Source of the DNA: Pictodentalium vernedei
Lineage: Eukaryota; Mollusca; Scaphopoda; Dentaliida; Dentaliidae
Length of the DNA: 64,000 nucleotides
Direction of reading: 5' to 3'
NCBI GenBank assembly: GCA_031216915.1
Contig: CM062296.1
Coordinates: 64,634,148-64,698,147 of the forward strand
Shown: piece by piece, positions 54,455 to 64,000 of the stretch
Layout of the letters: each line of letters begins with the position of its first letter
Position numbering within the stretch: position 1 is the stretch's first letter
Notes under the pieces: generated by a model
The model's input: only the letters and a program-made list of their open reading frames with translations
Told to the model about the DNA's origin: nothing
Databases searched by the model: none
Program-made: the position numbers and the translations under genes

Positions 54455-55554
54455 CATATCAAGTCACAGAATTCTTGTTCTATGAGTAGTATAGCACGTA
54501 TGAATCGTCCTTATTACCCGGATTTGTGCCGGTGCAGCTAGTGGCGTCGCGTGCGCATCATGACGTCACGACGCCAATAGCAATGTCAACCGTTTCGCGA
54601 AAAAAATCTTTCAAGAAAACCCAACTCCACCATCATCTTTCCACCACTTACCCATAATATATACCCGTAGCACAGTTTTTAAATATATCACTATACATAC
54701 CATAGCATACTATATATGCAGTACGTACACCATTTACCGGATCTAGATGTATGGTGCCGACATTTTTCATCGGCAAAAGTTGCACAGGCAAAAATGGGAA
54801 AGGCTGAATGAAGGCACGCAGCGACGCTGTGGGGCAAGCCCCTTTCGACCATCTTTAACAGTTGAAGATTTGGAAGCTGCATGTCTGGGCGTGGCGAAGG
54901 TGGAAAAAGGATCGGGTACTCGGCAGGTGTCTCTGGTGAGATGGTCAGATGAGGTTGTTGGGTTGTCTTTTTGACTGTCGTTGATTAAACCCTCGGGTGA
55001 GGACGAGAGTGAGAGGGCCCTCTCACAAAGGTCCTACCTCTCCCCGGGGGTACTTTGATCGTGATATTTGGGCAAGTAGAGTCTGCCGCTTATACGTGTA
55101 GTCAGATGGGGTGGAGGGCCATCATTGGCAAGTATAGTCTGCTTCAGACGGTTCGTGGTAGTTGAAGCTGTGTTGGTTTTCAGGATAGCACTTGTCATCG
55201 CTTGGTCGTGGAAGAAAACAACGGCCTCTTTCGGTGACCACCCAAAGAAAGACCCGACCTTCCCTGGTTCGGGTGGGGGCAGGCCTGTATTGCAACCTAT
55301 TTGGCTGGGTCAAAAAAGCGCCCTACAGATGCTTACAAAAAGGGGCAGAGGCGGGAATCAGGACCAACGCTCGCCTCCCTTGAAGTGGGTGACCACTTCT
55401 GGGGATGGAGCGGAGGATGTTCAGGATCCATAGAGGTTACTGTTTCCATAACGGTTATAGTTTCCTGAGAAGTACTTCGTTCACACTGATGACATACCAA
55501 TGGGTTAATTACTGGGTAGAAATGTTTCTACGGAGTATGTTATAAAGTTTTAGT
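54455..55554. other. No gene recognised
   Basis: Frames of 60-102 codons on both strands near 54.7-55.4 kb lack domains. Confidence 0.4.
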
Positions 55555-55802
55555 TTAACCCTTTACCAATGCAGACGATATCAGGATTTATTATTTTAAA
55601 TATCCTTTTTTAAATTTTTTCAAAAAATTTCAACAAAACAATATCATGTGACCCCTCAATGGAACGAGCTCGACGAACTCGTTCCAAAGAGGGGTGACAT
55701 GATATGGTTTTGTAGAAAGTTTTCGAAAAATAATATTTTTTCAGCTGCTGAATTTGCATATTACGCGGGAGGGTGCGGGCGATTCGTTGGGTAAAGGATT
55801 AA
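55555..55802 (+). mobile_element. TTAA MITE, subfamily B (copy i)
   Basis: TTAA on both sides. CAATATCATGTGACCCCTCA arms with a slightly decayed core (GAACGAGCTCGACGAACTCG). The right end GCGATTCGTTGGGTAAAGGA matches copy j. Confidence 0.9.
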
Positions 55803-56600
55803 ACAATATTTATTTAAAAAAGACAAGTTAACTGTATACATGCAAACAAGTGTAAACGGATTGAATGTTTTGTACATAAATTTCAGTGAATACAATTAAC
55901 ACAAAACATATCAAACTAACTTGTTGTAGTAGGGGATTCGGAAGAAAGCTGAACGCTTATGTGAACCATCTCCCAAGTCTGTAAGATTACACAATTTCAA
56001 TTAGACAGATAGAACGGGTGGGTCGCTTGGATTTGTTTAAACACAAATGAAGAAAGTAGAACGAGAGAACGAGTGAAGGAGAAGGATGACATTTGAAAAG
56101 GGCCAACTTGAATGCACAAGACATCAACATTGATCGACAACAGTTTGAGAACTGACTCACTTGGAGATCGCAGCCTAACGCTAGTATGAGAGGAGAATAT
56201 TCTAATGGACAACGAGGATGGGGAGGAAGTAGCGAGCATTGTTAACGTTTTTCATTCCAGGACGGAACACGGCTCCGGAGGACCGCCGCCAGCACCATGC
56301 ACCGCCGGGAAACAAACAATGTCTCGTAAGTGGAAGACGCATTATTCATTGGCATGCAGTGTATTGTTCAATAATATACAAAACATTGTTCGCCCTCGCG
56401 GCACTCAGCGCAGCAACAATATCCCGGACCCCACCCCCCCCCCCCTCCCAACGAGAAACCCCAACAATGTGAGAAGCTAATAATGAGCCAGGTCCTCACC
56501 CCGCAGACATTTCATTTGATGTATGTTTTCACTAAAAACTCACGTAGGGCAGACAAACAAATCCTACTCCACCGATCATCAGGATAGCTTGATAGTGCAT
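55803..56600. other. No gene recognised
   Basis: Mixed sequence. Short frames near 56.0-56.5 kb on both strands have no domains. Confidence 0.4.
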
Positions 56601-56613
56601 TAACAGAAGAGAT

Positions 56614-56965
56614 GGGGCGCGATGGCTCAGTAGGTAGAGGTGCTGGCTGCAAGCTGAGATGTCCTCGGTTCGAATCCCACCTGCGGCGTTGTGTCCTTGG
56701 GCAAGATACTTCACCCATTGTGGGGGCACGATGACGCCGTGTACTAAGGCGTACTGCACGTCGATGGTACGCATGTCTTCAACCAATCTAACCCTGCCTG
56801 TGCTGCAGTGCTGCGTTACGATGTTGGGGTGCTGGCAGCTGCTCGTCGTTGCTCGGTGGTTCTCTCCGAGTACTCCGGCTTCCTCCACCCGTAATACTGT
56901 CACGGTCATGATTAGCCATTGTGCATAAATATGTGACCTTAAACATCAATAAATAAATAAATAAA
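56614..56965 (+). repeat. Full-length SINE with tRNA-like head (copy E)
   Basis: Target duplication TAACAGAAGAGAT (56601-56613) and TAACAGACGAGAT (56966-56978). Box A GGCTCAGTAGGTAGAGG, box B GGTTCGAATCCC (perfect), then the shared body GTACTAAGGCGTACTGCACG and the tail (AAAT)n. Confidence 0.95.
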
Positions 56966-57104
56966 TAACAGACGAGATAGTTGGATAACACAATAGGAGC
57001 TCACTTGAAAGAGATGTTGTACTGAGAGGTCACCCAGTGGGCGACTAGGTCCAGATTCCATCCATTTTAAACTATAAGGTGAGGGGCGGTAGGGTCGCAG
57101 TTAC

Positions 57105-57930
57105 TGGAAGCGTGTACTAGGTAGGATAAAGTCCTGCACCATTTCAAATACAGACAAATGTTCATAACTGGTAAGGAATTCGGAGCCAAATAGGAGTGTT
57201 GTCACATCTGGTGCGAATGGGAGTGATTTTATTGTTGACCTGCGTACCTCTTCAAAGACAGGACAGAACAAAAGAAAGTGTTCGCTTGTCTCGAGTACTC
57301 CACACTGACACGGGGGCGATGGCAACAGGTGGTTATTGAATAAATGGATGCTAAGATTACTGCAACACAGCCGCAATCTGCAGTGATAGATTTGTCCCAT
57401 TCGTGATTTTGCATGGCCATAAAGAGACGGGGATCGCAGATTGCCCCTGTTAAGAAAACTTGCGAAATTACTCGCTGATGAATTTTCTCTGATTGATAAC
57501 GGTATGCCGTTCCATAGGCTTGTAGTTCTCGGTAGAAATGAAGACCGGTACAGTTAGCTGTTGCAGAAGGGACCTCGGAGATTGAAACATCGGCTGGAGG
57601 CAGAGACTGTTGGAGGTACATTATTAGCAGTATATGGGGCCGTCGTAAGGTGAAGCATTCGAAAGAATTGTTTCAGTGTGTGTTTTCGACGTCTTTCCCC
57701 AAAGGAGTCCCAGCGGGCATCGTTGTACAGCGCGGAAGTCCTAGCACTCATGGTTGCGCCAGTCACTATCCTTGCTGAAGCAAACTGTACTTTTTCCAGG
57801 TCTATTGTATTACTCACCGTGCAATTGTCCTAGATGGTGCTACCATATTCAAGAAGAGGCCCGATAAAGACAAAGTAAAACTTTTCAAGGACACTGCGGT
57901 GAAGAGAAAACTTTTGCCTGCTCGGTAAAT
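57105..57930 (-). pseudogene. LINE RT C-terminal region
   Basis: On minus, in order with frame changes: FYFVFIGPLLEYGSTI (about 57860), IDLEKVQFASARIVTGATMS and ALYNDARWDSFGERRRKHTL, then a knuckle CQCGVLETSEHFLLFCPVFE (about 57300). These are the region after the RT palm and the terminal zinc knuckle of Jockey/CR1-like LINEs. Catalytic palm motifs are absent. It is not the same family as the 13-kb and 59-kb LINE. Confidence 0.8.
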
Positions 57931-58149
57931 TTACGCGAGACCATGCTTATTTTCGGGGATAAAATAGTTTAAAAGAAAGTAGAAATAGGTTTTCCTTGAC
58001 AGTATTTAAAGATATTCATTCAGGAATCAGATAATTTTTTCGAAGAAATCAGAAAAGGCATATATGTGTACAGCATTCAAAGGGTCCGATGAAGGAAATG
58101 CCCTAGGGGGTCCAAAGATGTGATTTCTAGCAATTCTGAAAAATGAATT

Positions 58150-58560
58150 CATTTGGCGTTGGTACCAGGTTCATAGGTCATACCACGCCTGAGATATGGG
58201 CGTGACACACTTTCAAAACACCCCTTTGGACACCCCTGGTGCCACAGGAATCTGAAAAACATAGGTGTCCGACAATTCGTGACCGTATCACTACTCTCTG
58301 TCAGTTTGCCAAAAACATGCGAGATAGGATAATTCATTGTCGAGTTATCGTGCGGACAAAGAAGTGAGCAGAAGACAGAAGACCTGAGAAGAAGAAGAAG
58401 AAGAAGAAGAAGAAAAAGAAGAAGAAGAAGAAGAAGAAGAAGAAGAAGAAGAAGAAGAAGAAGAAAAGGAAGAAGAAGAAGAAGAAGAAAAGAAGAAGAG
58501 AAGAAGAAGGAAAAGGAAAGGAAAGAAAAGAAAAGGAAACCGTACAAAAACAATAGTCTG
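58150..58560 (+). repeat. Repeat unit ending in (GAA)n, copy 2
   Basis: CATACCACGCCTGAGATATG, GGCGTGACACACTTTCAAAA and CACCCCTTTGGACACCCC are shared with 38.5 kb. It ends in a (GAA)n tract of over 100 bases and GTACAAAAACAATAGTCTG. The Leu/Phe-rich minus frames are artefacts. Confidence 0.8.
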
Positions 58561-58624
58561 TGTGTTTCACACAGACTAATAATTGTTAATAAATTTAAGT
58601 ACTTTGAAATTAATTATAGATTCT

Positions 58625-58873
58625 TTAACCCTTTACCCAACGCATACAATTAGAAAATTTATTATTTTAAATATCATTTTTTTAAATTTTTCAAAAAAAT
58701 TCAACAAAACCATATCATGTGACCCCTCGTTGGAACGAGCTCGACGAGCTCGTTCCAACGAGGGGTCACATGATATGGTTTTGTTGAAATGTTTTGAAAA
58801 ATATTTTTTCAACTGCTGAATTATTTGCATATTACGCGGGCGGTTGCGGGTGATTCGTTGGGTAAAGGGTTAA
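58625..58873 (+). mobile_element. TTAA MITE, subfamily B (copy j)
   Basis: TTAA on both sides. A perfect palindrome of about 90 bases (ATATCATGTGACCCCTCGTT, GGAACGAGCTCGACGAGCTC). Flanks TAGATTC and TGAAATTTATTGAAGACC match an uninserted copy at 61305-61335. Confidence 0.95.
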
Positions 58874-58891
58874 TGAAATTTATTGAAGACC

Positions 58892-60758
58892 GTCGCGATG
58901 AGGGGGGTAGCAGTTGGGGACTTGAAAATCCCAGGGCTATTTTTGGCTAGTGGCAGAAAGCGAAGGGGAGAGGGGGAGGGTGCTAGCGAAAGTGCTGGGA
59001 ATTGTTGGGAAATATGGGAACAAATGGAGACTCAAACAGAACAAAAGCAAAGTTATACCCGTGAGCCGTACAGTGGACCCTACTCGAAGGTTGTAATTGG
59101 GGGAGTTTTCCCGGAAGGTAGCGGCAAACTTCTTACTATAGGACAGACAGGTAACTACGAGTATCTGGGGTAAATATAAACATCACAGGAAAAGGCATAT
59201 ATCGAAACCACGCACATTAATTGATTATGAAGGGGAGGCAAAGCTTTAACCAAATGAAACTTATAGGGAGAAACAGTTTCAATAAGGTTTTCGTGGGGAA
59301 AACCATTTGGGAAATGGTGGATCTGCCAAGTATAACTTATGATACGGAAGTGGTACCCCTAAACCAAACGGCTGTAAATAGCTTGGAAACCCCGCAGAAC
59401 GGTGCTGGCCGATGGATAACGAGGTTGAGTAATGCCGCAACACTAGAAGCAATCAGGACTGAGCTTGGGTGGATGAGGATCAAGGACAGGATAGACTTAT
59501 TGAAACTCGTTTATCTTAATTATTTGGTAAATCTCCCCGACAGCCGTTGGTGTAAAATAGTGTTCAAGAGTATTTTCAGCTCAAATATCAAGACAAGATA
59601 GATGGTCCAAGTGAGGGAGCTAATAGAGAACTACTCATTGGAGATCTCGGACTAAGATGTAGGGGCAACCCAGGGTAAAAGAAAATCGTCAGCGAAAAGG
59701 TCATGGAAGGTGGCAACCTCAATTGACGAGAGGGGGTCAAATTAAAGAGGTCTTTGGGTGGCCTGTGTGAGAAAGAGAAGCCTGGTTTTGAAGAGAACCT
59801 TAATGGCGCCTCTGGGGTCACTTTTGTTCAAGCTGAGGTCGCGGTCCCTGTAGCTGAGGGGAAAAATTGGGAAAAACTGGAAAAAATTGTGTCAGATGTG
59901 TAATTTAGGCGTGGTGGAGACCCTGGGACACTTTCTTCTAGAATGCCCAAAGTACCAGTCTAAAAAATAATATTCACTGGGAGGATAATGGGGAAGTGGG
60001 ATGGGAGAATGTGGTCAGTGAGTCACTCAAAGGAGAGGGTTAATATGCTAATCTGAGAGATTGGGAAGAATGGGGCAAGAGACGCCATAAAGCAGTTCGT
60101 CTACGAGTGTTGGGAGGACAGAAGAAGCTTGGGGATAGTAAGGCTGTCGCGATTTTTTAATTTAGTAATCGATTAATCGTCGCAGTTAATCGATAAAAAT
60201 CGATTAATCGTACCTAGATGACCCCCACCCTCCTTCTCTTTAAAGTCGTTGAAAATGAAGTTCAAGTTAGCTGACCAAACCTCAAGGAAACAACGAAGAC
60301 GATCCTTTTTTGGCATATTCACAGCTTTGATGTTCTGAACTGTTGAACCGTCAGTGTAATAATCCAGACCGGTCGTCAGTTGCGAACTTCGCAAGTTCGC
60401 AACTACCGAACGGTCTTGATTATTACATTGACAGTTCCAAAGTTCAGAACTTCAAAGCTTTGATGTACCTGAAATACAAATGCTTCTAACGGCTTCTTGG
60501 GGTTTAACGTCGACGTTCTTGAACTTTTACCTCTAGCAACAAAAGTTTTTCATCCAATCTTTTTTTTTAATTATTAAACATCTAAAACGGGGTAAAATTT
60601 AGCGATTCGTCGACAATGAAAAATACTAATCGATTTCGGTGTGACCGATCGACAATCGATTAATCGTGAGAGCCCTAGGGAATAGGGAGGCAGTTAGGAG
60701 CACAGGGGTAGCCAATGCCTTTTCGCCCCGAGAACCACGAAAAATCAGCGGCCGACCA
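58892..60758 (+). pseudogene. Non-LTR retrotransposon RT fragment, copy 2, with nested MITE
   Basis: Closely related to copy 1. It begins near the GDLKIPGLF block (motif C largely lost: GLFLASGRKR). GRNSFNKVFVGKTIWEMV, VVPLNQTAVNSLE and NLGVVETLGHFLLECPKY follow with several stops. The 3' end GAGAACCACGAAAAATCAGC matches copy 1. A hAT-type MITE (60139-60677) interrupts it. The 5' side joins TTATTGAAGACC, sequence also present in the tail repeats downstream. Confidence 0.85.
60139..60677. mobile_element. hAT-type MITE 1 family, copy nested in LINE
   Basis: Target duplication GGGGATAG (60131-60138) and GGGAATAG (60678-60685), one mismatch. Ends TAAGGCTGTCGCGATT and (inverted) TAGGGCTCTCACGATT. 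The same internal hairpin as the 24.5-kb copy, more diverged. LINE copy 1 has the uninterrupted site GGGAATAGGGAGGCAG at about 14471. Confidence 0.95.
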
Positions 60759-61480
60759 ACAGCTTTTCAACTGTTTGCATTTATAACTGTTACGTCTTTT
60801 ATTTTAAAATTAAATGTCCATTTGATAGATTCTTTAACGAAAATTGCGAGCGCGGTGGCTCAGTTTGTAGAGGTGCAGGCTGCAAGCCGAGAAGTCCTCG
60901 GTTCGAATCCCACCTGCGGCAACCGCGTTGTGTCCTTGGGCAAGACACTTAATCTCCATTGCCCGCGGGGGCACGATGACGCCGTGTACTAAGGCGTACT
61001 GCACGTCGATAGTGCGCATGTCTTCAACCAATCTAATTCTGCCTGTGCTGCAGTGCAGGGTTACGATGTTGGGGAGCTGGCCGCTGCTCGTCGTTGCTCG
61101 GTGGTTCTCTCCGGGTACTCCGGCTTCCTCCACCCGTAAAGCTGTCACGGTCATGATTAGACATTGTGCATAAATATGTTACCTTAAACATCAATAAATA
61201 AATGAACAAATTAACGAAAATTATTGAAAACCAAAAGCTTTTCAATTGTTGGTATTTATAAATGTTACGCCATTTCAATTTAACTTTAAACTAATAATCC
61301 ATTTGATAGATTCTTTAACGAAATTTATTGAAGACCAACTTGTTACGCCATTTAAAGTTAAAATTTCATTTAAATGATCATACGTAATTACGTAATTCAA
61401 TTGTTAGGGGGACTACGTCATAGCAATTAAAATTATCTGCTAACTCCATTTAATTGTTAGGGGATTACGTCATAACAATA
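60759..61480 (+). repeat. Tandem repeat forming the tail behind LINE copy 2
   Basis: Units of about 105-125 bases: AGCTTTTCAACTGTTTGCAT, then CATTTGATAGATTCTTTAAC, repeated from 61238 and partly again at 61330-61360. A second short repeat (CAATTGTTAGGGG, TACGTCATA) occurs twice at about 61400-61470. The SINE copy F interrupts the first unit. Confidence 0.7.
60846..61210 (+). repeat. Full-length SINE with tRNA-like head (copy F)
   Basis: Perfect 12-bp target duplication TTAACGAAAATT (60834-60845 and 61211-61222). Box A GTGGCTCAGTTTGTAGAGG, box B GGTTCGAATCCC. Body as in copy E and tail AATAAATAAATGAACAAA. Confidence 0.95.
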
Positions 61481-62359
61481 ACAATTATTTAAAAAAATAT
61501 TTTTTTAAAAACATGACCGCACCCTCACCTCCTTCACTCCTCCCAGTGACCTCACTGGACTCCCCTACCTGGATGTGGACCCAGACGCCACTCCAGCGCC
61601 ACCTCGGTCAATCTCGCATCAAAAACCACATCTCTTACTACTCACAGGTCTCCAATGAATGATGCTGTGATCAAATTTTCAGCTATCTTCGGATATTCTT
61701 CCCGATGGGGACAGTTTTGACGACAATCCTTCCTCTTTGGTGCGAGTTCTGAATATCGACAATTAAGGGCAGGAACTTGCGTTTTTTCGAGATTATCGAG
61801 GACCGATGTTTACTAAGGGCGTCAAATGAGTCATTCACCCCCCCTCCCCCCCCCCCCCCACCGTATCTCAATGCTTGATCTCTCCATTGCTTACAACACC
61901 GTTAAGCATTTAGAGAGAAAACTATTTTAAGAAACGCTTTTCGACCCCAGCTTGATTTCCCTAGCTTGCATACTAAACCCTCGACAATTTTTCTTCTGAA
62001 AACTGATGCTTCAAGCGATTCATGATCTTTCACTCATATTATGTGCAGTTTTTAATTTGTTTCTTTCAGAGATGTTCGGCATGTTATGTTGCCCGTACAT
62101 TGTACCATGCAAGTTTTATAGATGTAAGCCCCTGCACACTTGTGCCAAAATAGTAAAATTTCAAGTTGTAATTTTTTAACTCGGAATTCAAGTAATTCAG
62201 TCGTGTTTGTCAGAGCACACCAAACGCTGACACAAACGATTTAGTTAGTTAAATTTCTAGTTGCATTATGGGAGAAATTAGCTATTTTAAGATTTCGATA
62301 TTTTGACACTAGTGTGGAGAGAGTTAAGATTCTTTATTCTTACATGCTGGCCAAATTGA
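61481..62359. other. No gene recognised
   Basis: Poly-C near 61839-61858. No coding motif on either strand. Confidence 0.4.
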
Positions 62360-62482
62360 TTAACCCCTTATTAAACGAATCGATCGCATCCGTCCGTGTG
62401 ATTTCCAAACTGAGCAGTTGAGCCCTCATTAGAACGAGCTCATCATAAATTTGGATATCGTCTGCTTTGGGTAAAGGGTTAA
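62360..62482 (+). mobile_element. TTAA MITE, internally deleted (copy k)
   Basis: TTAACCCCTTATTAAACG start and GCTTTGGGTAAAGGGTTAA end, with a remnant CCTCATTAGAACGAGCTCAT of the core. Only half the normal length, closest to subfamily B. Confidence 0.8.
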
Positions 62483-62545
62483 AATTCGATTCCATCAGTA
62501 CATGTGTTATATTCTAGATTCTAGTATAATTTCTTCTATTGGGGG

Positions 62546-63388
62546 TAGTGCTGTCGCTATTATTCGATTAGTCGACTAACCGTCGACTATTGAAGTAGTC
62601 GACGTTTTTTATTTTTAGTCGATCGTCGTTCATTTTCAAGGTGGTACACGTCTACTACACGTCGGGGCTAAATTGCATTGTTTTGTGAGGTGAATGATCA
62701 ATGAAGGTGAATAACTTTAAATATCTAACCATAGTTAACATTCATATCCGGAAGACTGTACGACTGTCACTGACTGTGTAAGAAAGAACACTCAGAGTTA
62801 CTCGAGAAGAATAGATTCTTCTGAATTTCTCCAGTCTTGTACACACGAATGCACCCATTGGAAAACCCAAAGCGCGGAAGTGACAAAATTATGACGAAAG
62901 TCAGAACCTCAGATCACTTCTCAAAGTTCGGAACTTCAGACTAAGATCCAATTTTAACAACTGACGAGGGAATGCATAGATCTCAATGTTCAAAATTTCG
63001 AGAAACTTATTGCAGAAAGGAAACATATGCAGGAACGTTCTTTGGTAAATTCATTTTAATTCATCGGCTTCAATCTAGTTCAAACTTGGACCCGCAGTCA
63101 GTAATATTATTTTTGGGGTTGGTACGTCCTACAGGACGTACCAACCCCAAAAATTATATTACGGACTGTGGGTCCAAGACTGGACTACATGTAGCTTCAG
63201 TCGGGACCGGTTTGTTGTTCCCACAACCCCACTTCGTCTGAACACACTGGTGCCATTGTCATTTTCAGAGTTTTACGAACAGAAAAATGATTTGCTAAAA
63301 AATCATGGGAAGCGACTATTAATCGACTAACCGTCGATTACTGGTCACGATTAGTCGATTACAAAAAATGATAGTTGCGACAGCCCTA
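62546..63388. mobile_element. hAT-type MITE 3
   Basis: Perfect target duplication ATTGGGGG (62538-62545 and 63389-63396). Ends TAGTGCTGTCGCTATTATTC and (inverted) TAGGGCTGTCGCAACTATCA, with subterminal CGATTAGTCGACTAA motifs. An internal hairpin at about 63081-63190 has arms containing TTGGGGTTGGTACGTCC. The 89-codon frame across the hairpin is an artefact. Confidence 0.9.
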
Positions 63389-63396
63389 ATTGGGGG

Positions 63397-64000
63397 AAAT
63401 ATTTGGTTACCTTCAGTTGAAGCAAAAAGTTTCAAGATACCTTTTACCCATGCATTGTAGCTGCTTCTATTTTTATTGTTTCACCCCTCCTGATAAATCC
63501 AGTAATCACATTAACTAGAAACCACTATCAGGGCTTTCAAAACAATTAGGGTACCACAGCGAAAGACAACATTTTCCTTGCACATATTTCATAATCAGTC
63601 AAACGCAAATAATATTTTGTTTATGTGCATTTGTTTTATCACAAATTATTGAAGAGTCTCTGTTGTCACTCTTCGGTAATTTGTAATAAAACAAATTTTG
63701 ATGAACAAATTCAGGCCACCAAAAATAAAATGGCCTTCAACCAGTTAAAATAAATTTGAACAGAAGTCTCACCATATCAGATTTCAGACAAAGTAATTTG
63801 AAATGGCGGATTCTTGTTTTGTTTAAGACCTAATCAAATTTTCCCCTGACAACTGCGCTCCACTTTCGATTAAAATCCATCAGTGGAGATCCGCTTCATT
63901 TTACCATGTCCGTCTTCTTCTTAAACCAAACCCCTAATTTTCTTGTTATCTTTTTGATGCCCACACCTTGGTCCACCAGATTCTGTTACCAATTATGCGA
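63397..64000. other. No gene recognised
   Basis: A/T-rich, no frames or repeats of note other than a short inverted pair around 63630-63700 (ACAAATTATTGAAGAGTC / TCTTCGGTAATTTGTAATA). Confidence 0.4.

Noticed and set aside
56614..56690. tRNA gene with perfect box B
   Set aside because: Same head in several copies with target duplications and a shared body; it is a SINE.
58149..58570. Phe/Leu-rich membrane-like proteins on minus
   Set aside because: They are translations of the (GAA)n tract.

Overview
The window is animal nuclear DNA. It is AT-rich and intron-bearing, crowded with microsatellites and decayed transposons, and has no operon-like gene packing. A repeat at about 43.97-45.2 kb (starting AACAAGAGGCCC, with a minisatellite tail and an inverted CTCACCTGA motif) resembles a type I associate with mollusc genomes. 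With the Polinton-like, Penelope-like and SINE content this suggests a marine invertebrate, possibly a mollusc. That placement is an inference.

Layout. 0.3-7.9 kb: a decayed Polinton/adintovirus-like element with a double-jelly-roll capsid remnant on +, and a maturation-protease remnant and protein-primed DNA polymerase B on -. It is invaded by two SINEs and several hairpins. 8.65-12.5 kb: a Penelope-like retroelement with a frameshifted first ORF carrying an SGNH-hydrolase-like domain, then RT and GIY-YIG endonuclease. 12.97-14.5 kb: non-LTR retrotransposon fragment; a second copy lies at 58.9-60.75 kb with a hAT-type MITE nested in it. 24.5-28.4 kb: two hAT-type MITEs and a CR1/L2-like LINE. 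28.9-30.2 kb: Thr-codon-rich simple sequence and a 20-bp minisatellite. 40.87-47.59 kb: a 6.7-kb structure bounded by inverted repeats of roughly 0.8-0.95 kb. 52-63 kb: SINEs, MITEs and LINE fragments.

Two host-type coding units stand out, both on the minus strand. One is a split gene: a large exon at 33650-35238 encoding four fibronectin type III repeats, and a 179-bp exon at 19322-19500 encoding a P-loop (GATGSGKST) segment. Donor and acceptor are both phase 1 and compatible, implying a roughly 14-kb intron filled with transposons. The other is an uninterrupted 883-codon reading frame at 49113-51764 with a FEN/PIN-like nuclease acidic motif set and a C-terminal cysteine-rich CXC domain. It lacks an obvious ATG and is the least explained protein in the window.

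The most informative non-coding signal is a family of eleven TTAA-flanked MITEs (piggyBac-like). Two subfamilies share one palindromic core but have different arms, and two copies have recognisable empty-site paralogues within the window. Four hAT-type MITEs have assignable 8-bp target duplications. One SINE body occurs with either a 5S-rRNA-like or a tRNA-like promoter head. All calls come from reading the sequence; no database search was run.
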